64,000 nt of DNA from Adiantum capillus-veneris (GCA_014529385.2 CM043957.1:86500881-86564880), one strand, 5' to 3'; shown: positions 37,165 through 47,857, numbered from the stretch's first letter. The notes: generated from the letters alone by a model not told the origin. Translations and numbers: made by a program.

Positions 37165-37343
37165 CCAAGTCCTTGCATAGGACACTTCACTTGCCACAAA
37201 TGTGGACAGACAGGACATTTTGCTCGGTATTGCCCTCAACAGGAGGCAAATTTCATTGGAAGAGAAGAAGAAGAAGAAGAAGAAGAAGAAGAGGAGGCAT
37301 CAGCCAGGGCAAAAGCCTCCAAGAGGACTAGAAATCTGTTTTA
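37165..37343 (+). pseudogene. CCHC zinc-knuckle fragment with poly-Glu tail
   Basis: The frame reads CHKCGQTGHFARYCPQQ, a CX2CX4HX4C zinc knuckle, then a run of 11 Glu encoded by a (GAA)n microsatellite (37263-37295) and a short basic end. A TAA lies just upstream near 37162, so only a fragment remains. Such knuckles occur in gag proteins and in cellular RNA-binding proteins; with no other domain visible I favour a retroelement gag scrap. Confidence 0.6.
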
Positions 37344-37901
37344 AGATGTTTTGAAAACCCCCATGTATGTAGTGCACTTGTCAAGACTTGGGCACCATGT
37401 GTGGGCTATGCTACTAGGGAAGTAGGCATATAGGACATGGAAGTGCAAAGATTGAATCTTTGAGGGGGGTGTTGAAGTTTTGTGCCAAGGTTGGTAGTGA
37501 GTGAATGAGAGGAAGGGGCATTTATCCCACATACAATGTATTGGTGAAGAGCCAACTATTAAAAAAAAGCCTTTAGTTCAATGGAGATTATTCAAGTTTG
37601 TGTTCCTTGAGTGCAATGCTCTATTTATGAGCTTGTGATCACCTTGTCTATACTCAAGATCATGTTTAAGAGCCCAAGCTCCCATCTTGGGACCTAATTT
37701 GCTTGAAGAACATCGCTTGTCCACACGTACACACACACACACACACACACACGCATCATGCCAAGCACTAGATTTCATCCATCCTAGCTTAGATTGATCC
37801 TTGTTTTTAACACTAAAGTGGTTTCAAGCATGGAGCTTAAGGCACATTGACACGTCTCAAAATGAACAGGCACATGCTGCGATGCAAGCGATGATCAAGC
37901 A
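37344..37901. other. Non-coding with a CA microsatellite
   Basis: No gene seen. A (CA)n run occupies about 37729-37752. Confidence 0.4.
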
Positions 37902-38200
37902 ATGTACATTGTGAGGACTGATTTTTCTCTTTTTTTGGGGAGAGCAACAGGATTTCCTCAAGCAGGTATGCTCCTAGCAAACTTGGAGACATCAAAGAAG
38001 CACACTTTCATATGGCAGGCTAAAAGGTATGTTCTTATTGGAGATACACTTCTTAAGGAAGAGGTTGGTCTTGTTATGAGAAAAGTGCCTTGGAAAGAGA
38101 GAATTTACAGAATTTTGGAAGAGAATCATGAAGGTTCTTGTTTTGGACACTTTGCTTCAAAGATCACTCTACATAAGATCTTGCATGAGAGACAAAAAGC
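37902..38200 (+). pseudogene. Ty3/Gypsy integrase zinc-binding fragment
   Basis: The frame contains KRYVLIGDTLLKEEVG, then VPWKERIYRILEENHEG, then CFGHFASKITLHKIL. This is the sequence leading into the H2C2 zinc-binding domain of Gypsy integrases (usual form H-G-C-GHF-K-T-HKIL). The following Cys pair and the core are missing. Similarity ends near 38190 and Pro-rich sequence takes over. Confidence 0.65.
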
Positions 38201-38263
38201 TCTTCAAGAGTCATTGAGAAAGTGCTTTGTGCTTCTGCGCACGCTGCCCCATCCTCCTTCGCC

Positions 38264-39002
38264 ATGGCTAGTCCCCCCCCCCCCCGCGCTGCCCTCACTG
38301 ATCCTCCCCAAGCTGGTCGCAGCCCTCGAGCCCTTTCCATCGCCAGCTGCCCATCTCCCTCACTGCAGCTACCCCCCCCTGCCTTGTCCTTCTCTCCCAC
38401 ACCCCTCCCTGCTCCACTGCGCCTCCCCTTCCCATCCCGCCCCCCCGCCCTCCTACTGGGTCCCCTCCCAGTCGGGTGTCGGCGGCGGCTCATTGAATTC
38501 GTTGGCGGGATTCATCCCAGCAGGAACTCCTTCGCCCTCATTGCACTAGCAGACACAGATGAAAGCTCGTTCTTCGCGTCAAAGGGACTCAAATGAAGCT
38601 CCTCGCTGGACCCCGCCGAGCCCACCATCCGACTTGCTCTGTCGCCAGCAGAGCAATCGAGCCTTGCAACAGAGGTGGAGCGCCTTCACGCCACCTCTGT
38701 TCTCTGCAAGATCATTGGCAGTTGACCTAGCACAGGCGAGATGCACGACCTCCTACAAGCCCATCTCCTAGCAGAGGTGGGAAAGATCATCGACATACAG
38801 CTTCTCAAGCGAGGGTACTACCGGATCGAGTTTGAGACTCACGAGATGGCTGCCAAGGTCATTTTCTGACAGTGGCGCCATGGTTTCGACCCAGCTTCAA
38901 ATGTTCTTGCCGAGAAAGGAGATCTGCCCATTTCGGTTTGCTTACCCCGGCTTGATGAGAGTACCTCCCGCTTCCCTCCACGATTGGTTCCGAGATTGGG
39001 AT
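38264..39002 (+). pseudogene. L1-type LINE ORF1 with DUF4283-like domain, first part
   Basis: An ATG at 38264 opens a Pro/Ser-rich leader (MASPPPPRAALTDPPQ). After frame breaks the frame reads EVERLHATSVLCKIIGS, then HLLAEVGKIIDIQLLKRGYY, then RIEFETHEMAAKVIF and QWRHGFDPASN. This fits the DUF4283 domain of plant L1 ORF1 (gag-like RNA-binding) proteins. Several stops interrupt it (for example TGA near 38868). The frame is cut by a solo LTR at 39003 and resumes at 39613. This lineage differs from the minus-strand LINEs near 50-64 kb. Confidence 0.65.
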
Positions 39003-39459
39003 TGTCACAAATTGATGACGTGGCAGTTTTGCCCAGACACACACGTTGACAGGCTGGCGGGCTGATGACGTGGCAGACTGTAAAGAATTTGCGCTGGCAT
39101 GTTGACGTGGCAGACAGTATGGATTTCGCGTTTTGCCTTGACAGCTGCTGACGTGGCAGGCTGTACAGATTTCCGCAAATCACGTTGGCTGATTTTACTG
39201 GCAAATTTTGAGCCAGTTGCTTTTGCGAGATTATTGCTTTTGATTTACAGATTTTGGGGCTCTGCTTTTAGCATCCCTTGTAATGTTTACGAGTGACCCA
39301 AGGGGGCTCACTCTGCAGAGCATCTGGACGCAGAGTCTGAGAGCGAGCACCCGGGGGCAATTGTACTTTGCTCAAAGATTTAATATAAAAAGAAATACCG
39401 AAAGGGGCGCCAGTCTCTGGGGCCAGTATCTCTGGGCACGGAACTCTGCCGGGCCGAGT

Positions 39460-39521
<62 letters not shown>

Positions 39522-39607
39522 CCCCCCCAATTAAAGTTCAGTGATTATGAAGTTTCTGTTCGTGCGTTGCTATTGATTTCTCGCTTGGAGTGTCCAAGCC
39601 GATTACA
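39003..39607 (+). mobile_element. Solo LTR of the chromodomain Gypsy family, with target duplication
   Basis: It begins TGTCACAAATTGATGACGTGG and ends CCAAGCCGATTACA, like the LTRs at 51452 and 57399 (shared ATATAAAAAGAAATACCGAA, AAAGGGGCGCCAGTCT and GAGTGTCCAAG). It is flanked by a perfect 5-bp duplication GGGAT (38998-39002 and 39608-39612). No internal region is present, so it is a product of LTR-LTR recombination. It carries extra sequence, including a (TC)n run and poly-C at 39462-39528 that the other two lack. Confidence 0.93.
39462..39528. repeat. (TC)n microsatellite and poly-C inside the solo LTR
   Basis: CT dinucleotides at 39462-39518 followed by ten Cs. Absent from the LTRs at 51452 and 57399. 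Confidence 0.93.
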
Positions 39608-40214
39608 GGGATAGTCTTGGAGACCCCGCGCACGATAGCTTCCGTTGCTGCCAAGGCTGCAAGTATTCCCACAGTACGCGTTTTGGTTCGAGACACCCAC
39701 ACCCTCCCGTAGGTTGTCTTTCTACCTAGGGCAGTGGCGGGTGGCTCCGCCAGAGGGTGGAGTATTCGGGATTCCTAAACCAGTGTTTCATTTACAAATA
39801 GATGAACCACTTAGCAAAGTCATGTCCTCACAAGAGATCTCAAGCAACATCACATGCTCAACCCCCTAGGGCTGAACATACACAACAGACAGGTGCCCAA
39901 GACAGACAAGCTAGCACCTCGTCAGAGACAAGTGACCAGCTAGCTGATGGCTGGCAACAAATGTACGGCTATCGTCGACAGGGAAGGGTTCGCCACACCG
40001 CCCCCCTTGGTGACGGCCCTCCTGTAGCCCAACGACATTGGGTTTCGACAGGGAATCGTTTTGACCCTTCGCAGCAGGATTCCCCTAAGGAGCCGCCCTC
40101 CACCTCTGCTTCACCACTGCGAGCCCCTCTCCCCCTCCGCCTATCGCCACCTTTGTTTCGCCTCCACCTCCCCTCCCCCCCGCCTATTGCCACCTTTAGG
40201 CCTGGAGGCAGGTG
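39608..40214 (+). pseudogene. L1-type LINE ORF1, second part with decayed zinc knuckle
   Basis: Coding resumes after the solo LTR and reaches a CCHC-like element near 39785-39832 (QCFIYK, then MNHLAKSCPHK). The second Cys reads Tyr, and an in-frame TAG interrupts the knuckle. Plant L1 ORF1 proteins carry such a knuckle after DUF4283, so order and spacing agree. Ser/Pro-rich sequence follows up to the ORF2 endonuclease. Confidence 0.55.
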
Positions 40215-41228
40215 TATGTATGACTATTGCGGACTCGTGGCACCGGGCCATTGTGGGCAGAGGTATTTTTGTGCTATGTAGGGCGCAGTGGGTTACTATG
40301 CAAGTTCACGGTATCCTCATAGGCTTCCTGAACATCTATGCACCCAACCATGCAAGTGCACGAGCTGATTTTTGGTCACACATTGAGGAGTCTTTGCCTT
40401 GTGTAGAGCAGTGGTGTGTTGGGGGGACTTCAATATGTTGGAGAACCCCTCAGATAGGGTTGGAACTGTGCACGGGGCTGAGTTGGCAGCTTGGGAGTGC
40501 TTATGTATGACCTTGAGGATTTCAGATGTTTGGCAGCATGCAGGCTTTGTGCGACCCCCTGACAGCCTATCCTTCTCTCGATTTGATTGCACAATAAGGG
40601 GCGTGAATCTATCTTGGATAGATCGCTTCTACGCCAGTGACCGCATTTGTGACATGGGAGGATCTGTATGCATTTTGACAGGGACACGTGAATCTATCTT
40701 GGATAGATCGCTTCTACGCCAATGACTGCATTTATGACATGGGAAGATCTATATGCATTTTGGCAGAGACTACCTTTTCAGATCATGCGCCAGTGATTCT
40801 TACTTAATACTGTGGTGACAAATAGACATAGGAGTGGGAGTGCCATGTTGAGCATCCCTGAGAGGATTCTATTGGATACATGACTCAGAGAGCGGGTGGT
40901 GGCGCTTTGGACAAAGAGTTTGGGCACTCAGGCACCCTTGCTATTAAAGTGGCTACTGGACTTACTGAGCTTTAGTCGCTTCTTCCTCCAGGAGTCTGCA
41001 GCTCGCTTAGCTGCAGCCAAGGAGGAGGAGAGGTGTCTCCGAAGGGGCATTGCTTCCTTACGGTGGATGCAGGAGCGCCACCCTGACAGTCCTTGGTTGG
41101 AACAGCAGATGCAGCAGGTTCGACAGGAGCTGATCAACATTGAGGAGCGGCATCATGAGTTTGGCTTCCATTGTCAGGCATCTCAGTGGACCGGGGTGGG
41201 TGACAGAGTTTGCCACGATTGTGACTAA
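40215..41228 (+). pseudogene. L1-type LINE ORF2 endonuclease and linker
   Basis: Frames at 40210-40800 show an APE-type endonuclease: GILIGFLNIYAPNH, GDFNMLENPSD (catalytic GDFN) and SWIDRFYASD. A helical linker follows (LAAAKEEERCLRRGIASL, 40896-41228) of the kind that joins endonuclease to RT in plant L1. Frameshifts occur near 40430 and 40770, and an 85-bp tandem duplication sits in the endonuclease end. No RT follows; similarity stops at about 41228, so the copy is 3'-deleted or interrupted. Confidence 0.75.
40603..40772. repeat. Tandem duplication, 85-bp unit, in the LINE endonuclease
   Basis: Units 40603-40687 and 40688-40772 both begin GTGAATCTATCTTGGATAGA and differ at a few positions (CCAGTGACCGC against CCAATGACTGC). 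Confidence 0.95.
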
Positions 41229-42362
41229 GTTACATCATATACACTTACTCATGGATGCAAATATACGAACTTCCATGCTAAGGAGGACCCCTATGCTTGG
41301 ATGGTCACGACCCTTCGCTCAAGAAACATGCCTCTTCGCCAAAAGCCACACTCCTTCGACGACTCGTCACACCCCTTCGCTCTACGGTTGCTTTGCCCAA
41401 TGGTTGCAGCTCTTTGTCCAAAGGATGTGTCTTTACGTCTAAAGTCGCGTCTCTTCACCATGAGACGTGTCTTTTCATTTGTGACTCTTAGTCTCCTATA
41501 TAAGGAGCCTATTGTACTCACTTTTAAAGCATTCATTCAATCAATCAAACATCATTGTTCTTGTCAAAGCAATTTTTCCCCGGACTCGAAGGTTGTGAAC
41601 CTCTCACCCTTGCCTCTCTTCCTTCTCCCGGAGTTGTATGGAGGCAGAAGAAAGGTGGTACACACACATACCATCCAATGAGGTAACATGAATCTTTTTG
41701 TTTCAGTCATGTATATAACGGACAGAATCAAGGATGTGTGTGTGTGGTGTGCCACGTACCTGGTGAATTTCTGGAAACCCTCTACTGGTAACCCTTCGTG
41801 TGCCTCTTCATCGGGTGGCATTCCTTCGAGATTGCGCTCACACCTATTCATGTGAAAGGGCAACGCCTCTTCACCTTGCTGGCAGCCTTTCGCATAAAGG
41901 AGTACCTATTTGCAGATGTGGTGCTCCCTTTGCTGGTGGCTGAATTCTCTTTGCAGGCTATTGCACATCAAAAGGGGCACCTCTTTGCTAAAGGGCATCA
42001 TAGAAGGCACCCCTTCATTTTGGTGGCACCCTTTCCCTAAGGGTTGCACATAGAGTGTACCCCTGCCCCGCACCCTTTCCACACACCCCTACGCTGCAAT
42101 TCTCCACGCTGGCCCTGGAATTTGCTTGCGCTGGCTGCTTTGCGCTGAAATTCCCCAAACACTGAAGCGCTAGCTGAATCAATCGCTGGGCTGAAACGCT
42201 GGAGTGTTTTTACGTCAAAGAGCCAGCAACGCAAGTCAATTAACTTATATATAAAAACTCCACTCTTAATGTTTTAAGTGGCCAGCCAAACTTGACCGGC
42301 ATGCCCCAAAATCACATTAAAAAATCACTCCTTCATTTTTCCCTTTGAGGAGCAACCATGCC
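41229..42362. other. Non-coding, partly LTR-like
   Basis: No gene. A TATA-like TATATAAGGAGCC near 41497 followed by pyrimidine-rich sequence resembles an LTR promoter and R region, but no repeat partner or TG/CA borders could be fixed. TCTTCGCC- and CCTTTGCT-like phrases recur through 41300-42050. Confidence 0.35.
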
Positions 42363-42843
42363 AACATCTCAGGACAGAGAAGGCCAATCTGAGGACACCC
42401 TTGCTATTCTCAAGGAGAAGATGGTAGCACGAGCCTCACATCAGTTCACACTCGCTTGGAGCAAATGTAGACGCAAACCTCTTCCTGGAGTCATACTACT
42501 AGTTCTCGGACTACAAATGCTGCTTCTCCGCCAGCTTCTTTCGAAGCTTCAGGGGCCGACCAGGAAGAACCGCTCAAACCAGAGGTTTCGCAACCCAAAT
42601 TTCCTCATCCAAAGCATGGTTTCTCTGAGACAACTAGACACAAAGTACCTTCGTGCGAGGAACAAAATTCTCAGCATGAATATTCTTGGAAATGTTACAG
42701 CTCTAAGCAACCAACTTCTTATTGAAATCATCAACAACAAAAGCAGCAACATGAAGCTTCCGAAGGATCTCATCTTAAAAAGAAATCAGCTATATCAAGA
42801 TGGGCTTACTTAGTGGCACATATATCCAACTTTAGTCGAGTAC
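42363..42843 (+). pseudogene. Unrecognised coding-like frame, left part
   Basis: One plus frame has protein-like composition (EPLKPEVSQPKFPHPKHGFS, then HEASEGSHLKKKSAISRW, then AYLVAHISNFSR) with stops near 42470 and 42726. It reaches the target site of the LTR element without a stop and continues in the same frame at 48412 on the far side. I do not recognise the protein. It may be a cellular gene fragment or an old retroelement frame. Confidence 0.35.
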
Positions 42844-43392
42844 TGTAGCATGGATATTGTGTCGTGCTCTCTACTATGGGTGGTCCTCAGTGCAATGTGC
42901 GTGACAATCTCACTCAACCAACCGAACAGAAAGGAAACAATAGACATCAACAGAGCTCACAAAGACACAGCAGTAGACCACAATATATGACTCGACTATC
43001 TCAAAGATTGATACAGACTCTGGCATGGCAACACACTCAGCTCCAGCCCAGGACTCACAGGTACAATGGGGCTGTCGAGGCTCAGATGTCAGGGATGGTG
43101 AAGACGTGCTCTGTGTATAGACTCACTGCTGTCGACGACGATGCTGGACCAAAGGTGAAGAAGATGATCCCGATGACCAACCGCTACTACTCATATGTAC
43201 CACCATAAAGGGCCACCAACGGCTCATAAATGTCAGCCATGTGGTGACCTGGCCACGATGTCCACTAGACCACCGTCGGTACCCTGCCACTGCCACGTGT
43301 CACTCCCAGCCCAGAGGGTCCGTCCAGTGTGAAGCAGCCTAGACCAACTGTACTAACTGTGTCCTCTGAAAGTGACACTGTAGCCTGCTACA
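42844..43392 (-). repeat. 3' LTR of the gag-protease element
   Basis: Begins TGTAGCATGGATA and ends GTAGCCTGCTACA on +. Highly similar to 47858-48406 and of identical length. Confidence 0.95.
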
Positions 43393-44015
43393 GGTTGCCC
43401 GCCACAAGACCGCTCACCGTCTCGGTGAGAGGAAATACTGAAAAAACTGTGAAAGAAAATCATTAGGTACGGCATCTGTACATCTTTCTTGAAGCAGGTT
43501 CTAGGCCCAAAAGTGGAGTTTAGACACACTGCACTGCTTGCAAACGTTTTAAGCCTTTGGATAGGCGGGACTCAGTATGATTGCATAATCCAAGAATCCC
43601 AATTGGCAAAAAAATGATGCTCTACAACAAAGAGATAAGCTCAGTTTGATTCCAGCGCATCATTATCTGCCCTAACCATAGTGATAGGAAAATGACCTGG
43701 TCCATGCTTGCAGATGAACCTTGCCACACTTTTTGCAACAACACTTTTCTCGAAAGGTGGGATGACCATAAGCCCGAGTAACACTGCAAATAGGGTTAAG
43801 CTATAGGGTTAAGCTCCATCATGATGGCAGAACAGAAAGGCCTTCACAGCAACAGGATGGCAACCATCGAGCCATCTTATCATGCACGGTGGGGTGAGAA
43901 AAAACTTGCTCCAGGATGGCAACCAAGTGAAAGTTGAGAGTCAGGTATGATGCGGAGTGGGGGGGGAAAACATGCGGAGGCTGAGAGGTGTGGGGAGGCA
44001 TAGATAGGGGGCTGG
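43393..44015 (-). other. 3' non-coding region of the gag-protease element
   Basis: No frame with motifs. The border with the 3' LTR shows only a weak purine tract (GGCGGGCAACC on the minus strand). Confidence 0.4.
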
Positions 44016-44430
44016 TTATGGGCGAGTGGAAGGGAGAGGGTGGATAGGGGCGAGGGGGGCTGGGTAGGGGCGAGGGCAAGGGAGGGGGTGGGTAGGGGCG
44101 AGGGAGGGTGAGGGTAGGGGCGAGGGGGAGGAGGGGGAGGGTAGGGGCGAGGGTGAAGGGGGTGGGTAGGGGCGAGGGTAAGAGAAGGGGTGGGTAGGGG
44201 AGAGGGTGAAGGGGGTGGGTAGGGGCGAGGGGGAGGGTAGGGGCGAGGGTAAGAGAGGGGGTGGGTAGGGGAGAGGGTGAAGGGGTGGGTAGAGGCGAGG
44301 GGGAGGGTAGGGGCGAGGGTAAGAGAGGGGGTGGGTAGGGAGGGGGAGGGTAGGGGCGAGGGTGAAGGAGGGGGTGGGTAGGGGCGAGGGTAAGAGAGGG
44401 GGAGGGTAGGGGCGAGGGGGGCTAGGGAAG
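44016..44430. repeat. G-rich minisatellite (units like GGGTAGGGGCGAGGG)
   Basis: About 400 bp of imperfect units of roughly 10-30 bp built from GGGTGGGTAGGGGCGAGGG on the plus strand. On the element strand it translates to Pro/Ser/Tyr repeats in more than one frame. Runs of three or more Gs every few bases give strong G-quadruplex potential on the plus strand. Confidence 0.93.
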
Positions 44431-45167
44431 TAGATGAAATCCATGGTCCCCTGGTTGAAAGAGGAGATGCTATAGAGCGCAGCCACCATGAGCAGGACAA
44501 CTATAAAGAGAATGGAATTCATCAAGCAGGACGAGCTCTGTGAAGGGAGCTTTGTTCTGGGAGAAGCAGACACCAATGCGGCTGATTTTTGATGTTGGGT
44601 GAACTTCTGTCGAGGAGATTTCTTCCCACTTCTATTTTCCTCCATAGGCTCACCAAATTCAAAGACTTCCCCCGAGGGCGCATCCAGAGCAACTTCTATG
44701 GCCTTCAACCTTTCAGGTGGCTCATTGGGTTTAGTTACTGTGGAAACAATGGAAGAGGGTGTACCTCTAGGCAAGGAGTGAATAGATACTCCATAGCACG
44801 GCATAGATTTGGTAGCTTCTAACCACTCCAACAGATCTTCGTCTGACCCTTCAGGTGTAGTAGGTTGTTCTTGTTCAGGGTTGGTTTCCATTGACACAGA
44901 AACTTGCTGCACCACGGGATCCATACCTCCTTCTAAAAGAATCGGTTGCATCGGGGAGCCTGAAGTATGTATCCACATTGCATCGTTTCCCCAATCATGG
45001 AGTGCTTTAGTGTGTCGCAGCCATGGTCTTCCAATTAGCAAAGGAAATCCGCCCTCAACTTGGGGAAGACGAACCACAACAAAATCCAAGTTAAAAGTAA
45101 AGTCTTGTACCTGCAGAGGCACATTGTCCACTATGCCCATTGGGTAGACTGTCCGCTGGTCGGCCAA
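44431..45167 (-). pseudogene. Protease C-terminal half, linker and hydrophobic segment
   Basis: The frame begins LADQRTVYPMGIVD, the second half of a retropepsin, with LDFVVVRLPQ and PLLIGRPWLRHTKA, the usual flap and closing hairpin of Gypsy proteases. A 130-residue Ser/Glu/Pro-rich linker follows, then a 15-residue hydrophobic stretch, LFIVVLLMVAALYSI, likely a membrane span, before Pro-rich repeats. A membrane segment right behind protease is unusual, because env-like frames normally lie after integrase. The same frame stays open through the minisatellite to 44016. Confidence 0.7.
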
Positions 45168-45773
45168 TGTAACTATGAAGGGAGCAAGGCGAGTAGGCTG
45201 TAGACCTAGAGCTCACATAGTGAACTCGGGCATCAAGTTGATGCCAGATCCACCATCCACTATCACTCCTGAGAATCGTCGACCTAAAACGGACACTGTC
45301 AAGTGAGGGCTTCTATAATCAGTGAGTGGAGCAGCGGGATTGGATATCATATAGGACTCTTATGGTCGCACTGGGAGGTGCCCGCCACTAGGACCTGCTC
45401 CAGGATGAAGTGATTGAATAACAACAAGGGTGTCACTTCTAAAACTTGCATCTAGCCGCAACATGTCATAGAGGGACACTTGTTGGAAAGTGTTCTTCAA
45501 GACTATCTCTACTATAAGCTTCTCTTTTTCTACCTGTTGTTCCTCTGGTACCTTGATCTTCTGTAGATCGGAAACTGCTTCCAAGAAAGCTTCATCAATA
45601 TCTGAGAGCAAAGATTTGGATTCCTTCATAGCACTGGGGGATGGCTTGTTTACAGCTGCAGGCAGGGTATCCACTGGTGTGAGAATGTGTGGGGGAGTTG
45701 AACTTGATGGAATGCTAAGACCGAGAGAGGCTCTCTGGGCCCGGGTGAGGACGCTCGATGGCTCCTCTGCCAA
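45168..45773 (-). pseudogene. Gag-protease connector and protease active-site strand
   Basis: After TAG at 45774-45776 the same frame continues AEEPSSVLTRAQRASLG with an acidic helix (DIDEAFLEAVSDLQKIK) and then, past TAA at 45360, the protease strand SGVIVDGGSGINLMPEFTM near 45230-45270. D-G-G replaces the usual D-T/S-G; that variant occurs in plant element proteases by memory. A TGA follows at once. Each stop is one C-to-T or G-to-A change away from a sense codon. Confidence 0.65.
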
Positions 45774-46450
45774 CTACGGCGGCTTATTTTGAGGGGTAAC
45801 CACGTGGGTAGAAGGGGGCGGCTGAGAAACAGTGCTAACTGCTATCAAATTGAGCTTGGGAAAGGCAAACTCAGTCTGGCTTTGACTTGGGTTCGAAGCC
45901 GTAGATGCACGAATTTTAGGGCAATCCTTACTGTAGTGATCCTTCATATCAGGGCAATGACGGCAGGGAGGAGACCCTTCGGGCAGAGGACATTTGCTTT
46001 GGTAATGACCACATTCCCCGCATCTGTAGCACAAAATGGGCCGATTCACTGGACGAGTCGAAGGACGAGGTGGTCCTTGCTCCATGGACTTGGAGGTGGA
46101 GGCATACAAGCTCTGAGGTGGTGAGGGAGCATGGGTATGATAAAAGCTCTGAGAGGGAAAAGTGCTCTGCATACCTTGCATAGGAGGGGCTGTCAGCAAA
46201 GGTGGCATATGGTGTGGATGGCCACAGGGAGAAACCATGTTGGATGCAGGTGCTCGCCCTTGCTGAAGAGAAGGACCAAGACTTTGTTGTATTTGTCGCA
46301 ATCCCTTGAGGTAGTAACAATCCTTGTCCTCATGTCCAGATTTTTCACAGAAGTGGCAGTAAACCCGAAGGGGGCATTCTTGTGGAGGGTGCCCTGGAGA
46401 GCGGCATGAGCTACACCAAACCGTAGCCTTAGTCTCTTACTGACACTTGA
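45774..46450 (-). pseudogene. Nucleocapsid-like region with several zinc knuckles
   Basis: The frame reads CSSCRSPGHPPQECP, CHFCEKSGHEDKDC, CYRCGECGHYQSKC and CRHCPDMKDHYSKDC, four CCHC-type knuckles separated by a Pro/Ser/Met-rich spacer. These are RNA-binding elements of gag. A TAA near 46440 separates them from the capsid frame and TAG at 45774-45776 from the protease frame. Four knuckles are more than the one or two usual in Gypsy gag. Confidence 0.8.
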
Positions 46451-46544
46451 GCTCTTCTAGCTCGCGTTTAATTTGTTCCAATGCCTCATGATGTGGAGGC
46501 TTCTCTTGTCTAAGAGAGAAGGACCTCTCCTCTTGAAGAGCTCG

Positions 46545-47411
46545 CTATAACTTTACGTCTTCCAGTTCCCTGGGTAAAGAAGTTAAAGGATCAGAAGGAC
46601 TTTCCAAAAACACAGAGGGGGTCTCTATGTGAGGGGGGTTGGTGAACAGCTTCCTAGCCCCCTCTATCCTCGTAGCAGCTGCGATGAACTCTTCCAGAGT
46701 GGCGTCGGGTCGGAGACTCTCTCGTAGTTTTTGCTGAGAACTTTTGGGAAGCGCCTTCTCTACCCACTTCTTAACCATAAATTCACCTGGTTGCTGGGGA
46801 AGCTTGGCAACCAAAGACTTGGTTTTTGTCATAAGTTCTGCAAAAGTCTCCTCTGCCTGGAGCACCATGTTGGCTAACTCATCCAACACCTTCTCCTGGT
46901 AGTCACCGGGCCTGAAAGCTGCACAAAATTGTTGCCTTAAGACTGCCCAGGTTGCAAAATGGTTCTCTGCAAACTGGCTGTACCATTTGTCTGCTAAGCC
47001 ATCCAAGGTGGATGGAAAGAGTACCAAATAAGCATCTTCCCTGTTAAGACCACGACCCCTACAAAGAGATACAAACCTCCTTGCATGGTCGTCAGCATCT
47101 TCTGAAGAGAGACCTTTGAATGTAGGGAACTTGATGTTTACCTTAGCCAAAACGCTAGCCAATGGCTCCATGGCCCCTTGCTGAGCCTGTTGCTCGGTAG
47201 CCTGCTGTAGCAGAATAGGAGAGAGCTTCACTGGAGAAGGTGATCTGGAAGATGTGGAACCGGAGGGAGGAATGGGTGATGCCGTATGTGGAGGTATGGG
47301 TGATGAGGTTGATGGACTTCTAACAGGTTCCAAGGGTCGTCTTCTGTTGTAGTACTTCAGAGGACTCAGGAGTGCGCTTTGACGCTCGACTGACCGCCTC
47401 GTATGGGTCAT
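46545..47411 (-). pseudogene. Retrotransposon gag (capsid) domain
   Basis: 288 codons from a start at 47411. A Pro/Ser-rich N-terminus precedes a typical retrotransposon gag core: FPTFKGLSSEDADDHARRFV, LVLFPSTLDGLADKWYSQF, WAVLRQQFCAAFRPGDYQEK and VEKALPKSSQQKLRESL. Wording and order fit the Ty3/Gypsy gag family. TAG at 46545-46547 ends it, and the downstream frame is the same, so one polyprotein is implied. Confidence 0.88.
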
Positions 47412-47857
47412 GTAGCGACCACCAAACCAACCAAGCTTTGGGCAAGAAAACCTTGAACTGACTGAAGACTGGTCTAGACTCTACTAGACCAGGCAGGTGA
47501 CTAGACCGGGCTGGACCAGGGACGAGGAGGACTAGACCAGGGTCTAGACTAGGCAATTGACTAGACCAGGTTGGACCAGGGAGGACGAGAAGGACTAGAC
47601 CAGGGTCGAGGAGGACTAGACCAGGGTCGAGGAGGTCTAGACCAGAGACGAGGGCAGGTTGGACCAGGGCGAGAGATGACTAGGGGAAGAGAGGACTAGA
47701 CCAGTTGGACCATGCGAGAGGAAAAGAGTGCAAGGCAAGGTCGGTGAAGCTAGGCAAGGCAGGCGAAGCTAGATAGACCCAACTAGCTTCAAGATTTGCA
47801 CCTCATAGAGTGAGATTTCAGTTGAGGTCCCACCGTGATCGCCAAAATGAGAGCACC
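47412..47857 (-). other. 5' leader of the gag-protease element with tandem repeats
   Basis: About 450 bp with reiterated phrases such as GGACTAGACCAGGGTCGAGGA (47440-47720). The primer binding site is unclear: a TGGCGATCACGG on the minus strand starts about 14 bases from the LTR, farther than usual. Confidence 0.5.

Noticed and set aside
43819-44500. Several long Pro/Ser/Tyr-rich open frames on the minus strand
   Set aside because: The G-rich minisatellite reads Pro-rich in more than one frame. Only the frame continuous with the protease is kept as possibly meaningful.
45774-45776. UAG between nucleocapsid and protease as a programmed readthrough site
   Set aside because: Four other in-frame stops occur in the same frame and the context after the TAG is not one I know to promote readthrough, so decay is simpler.
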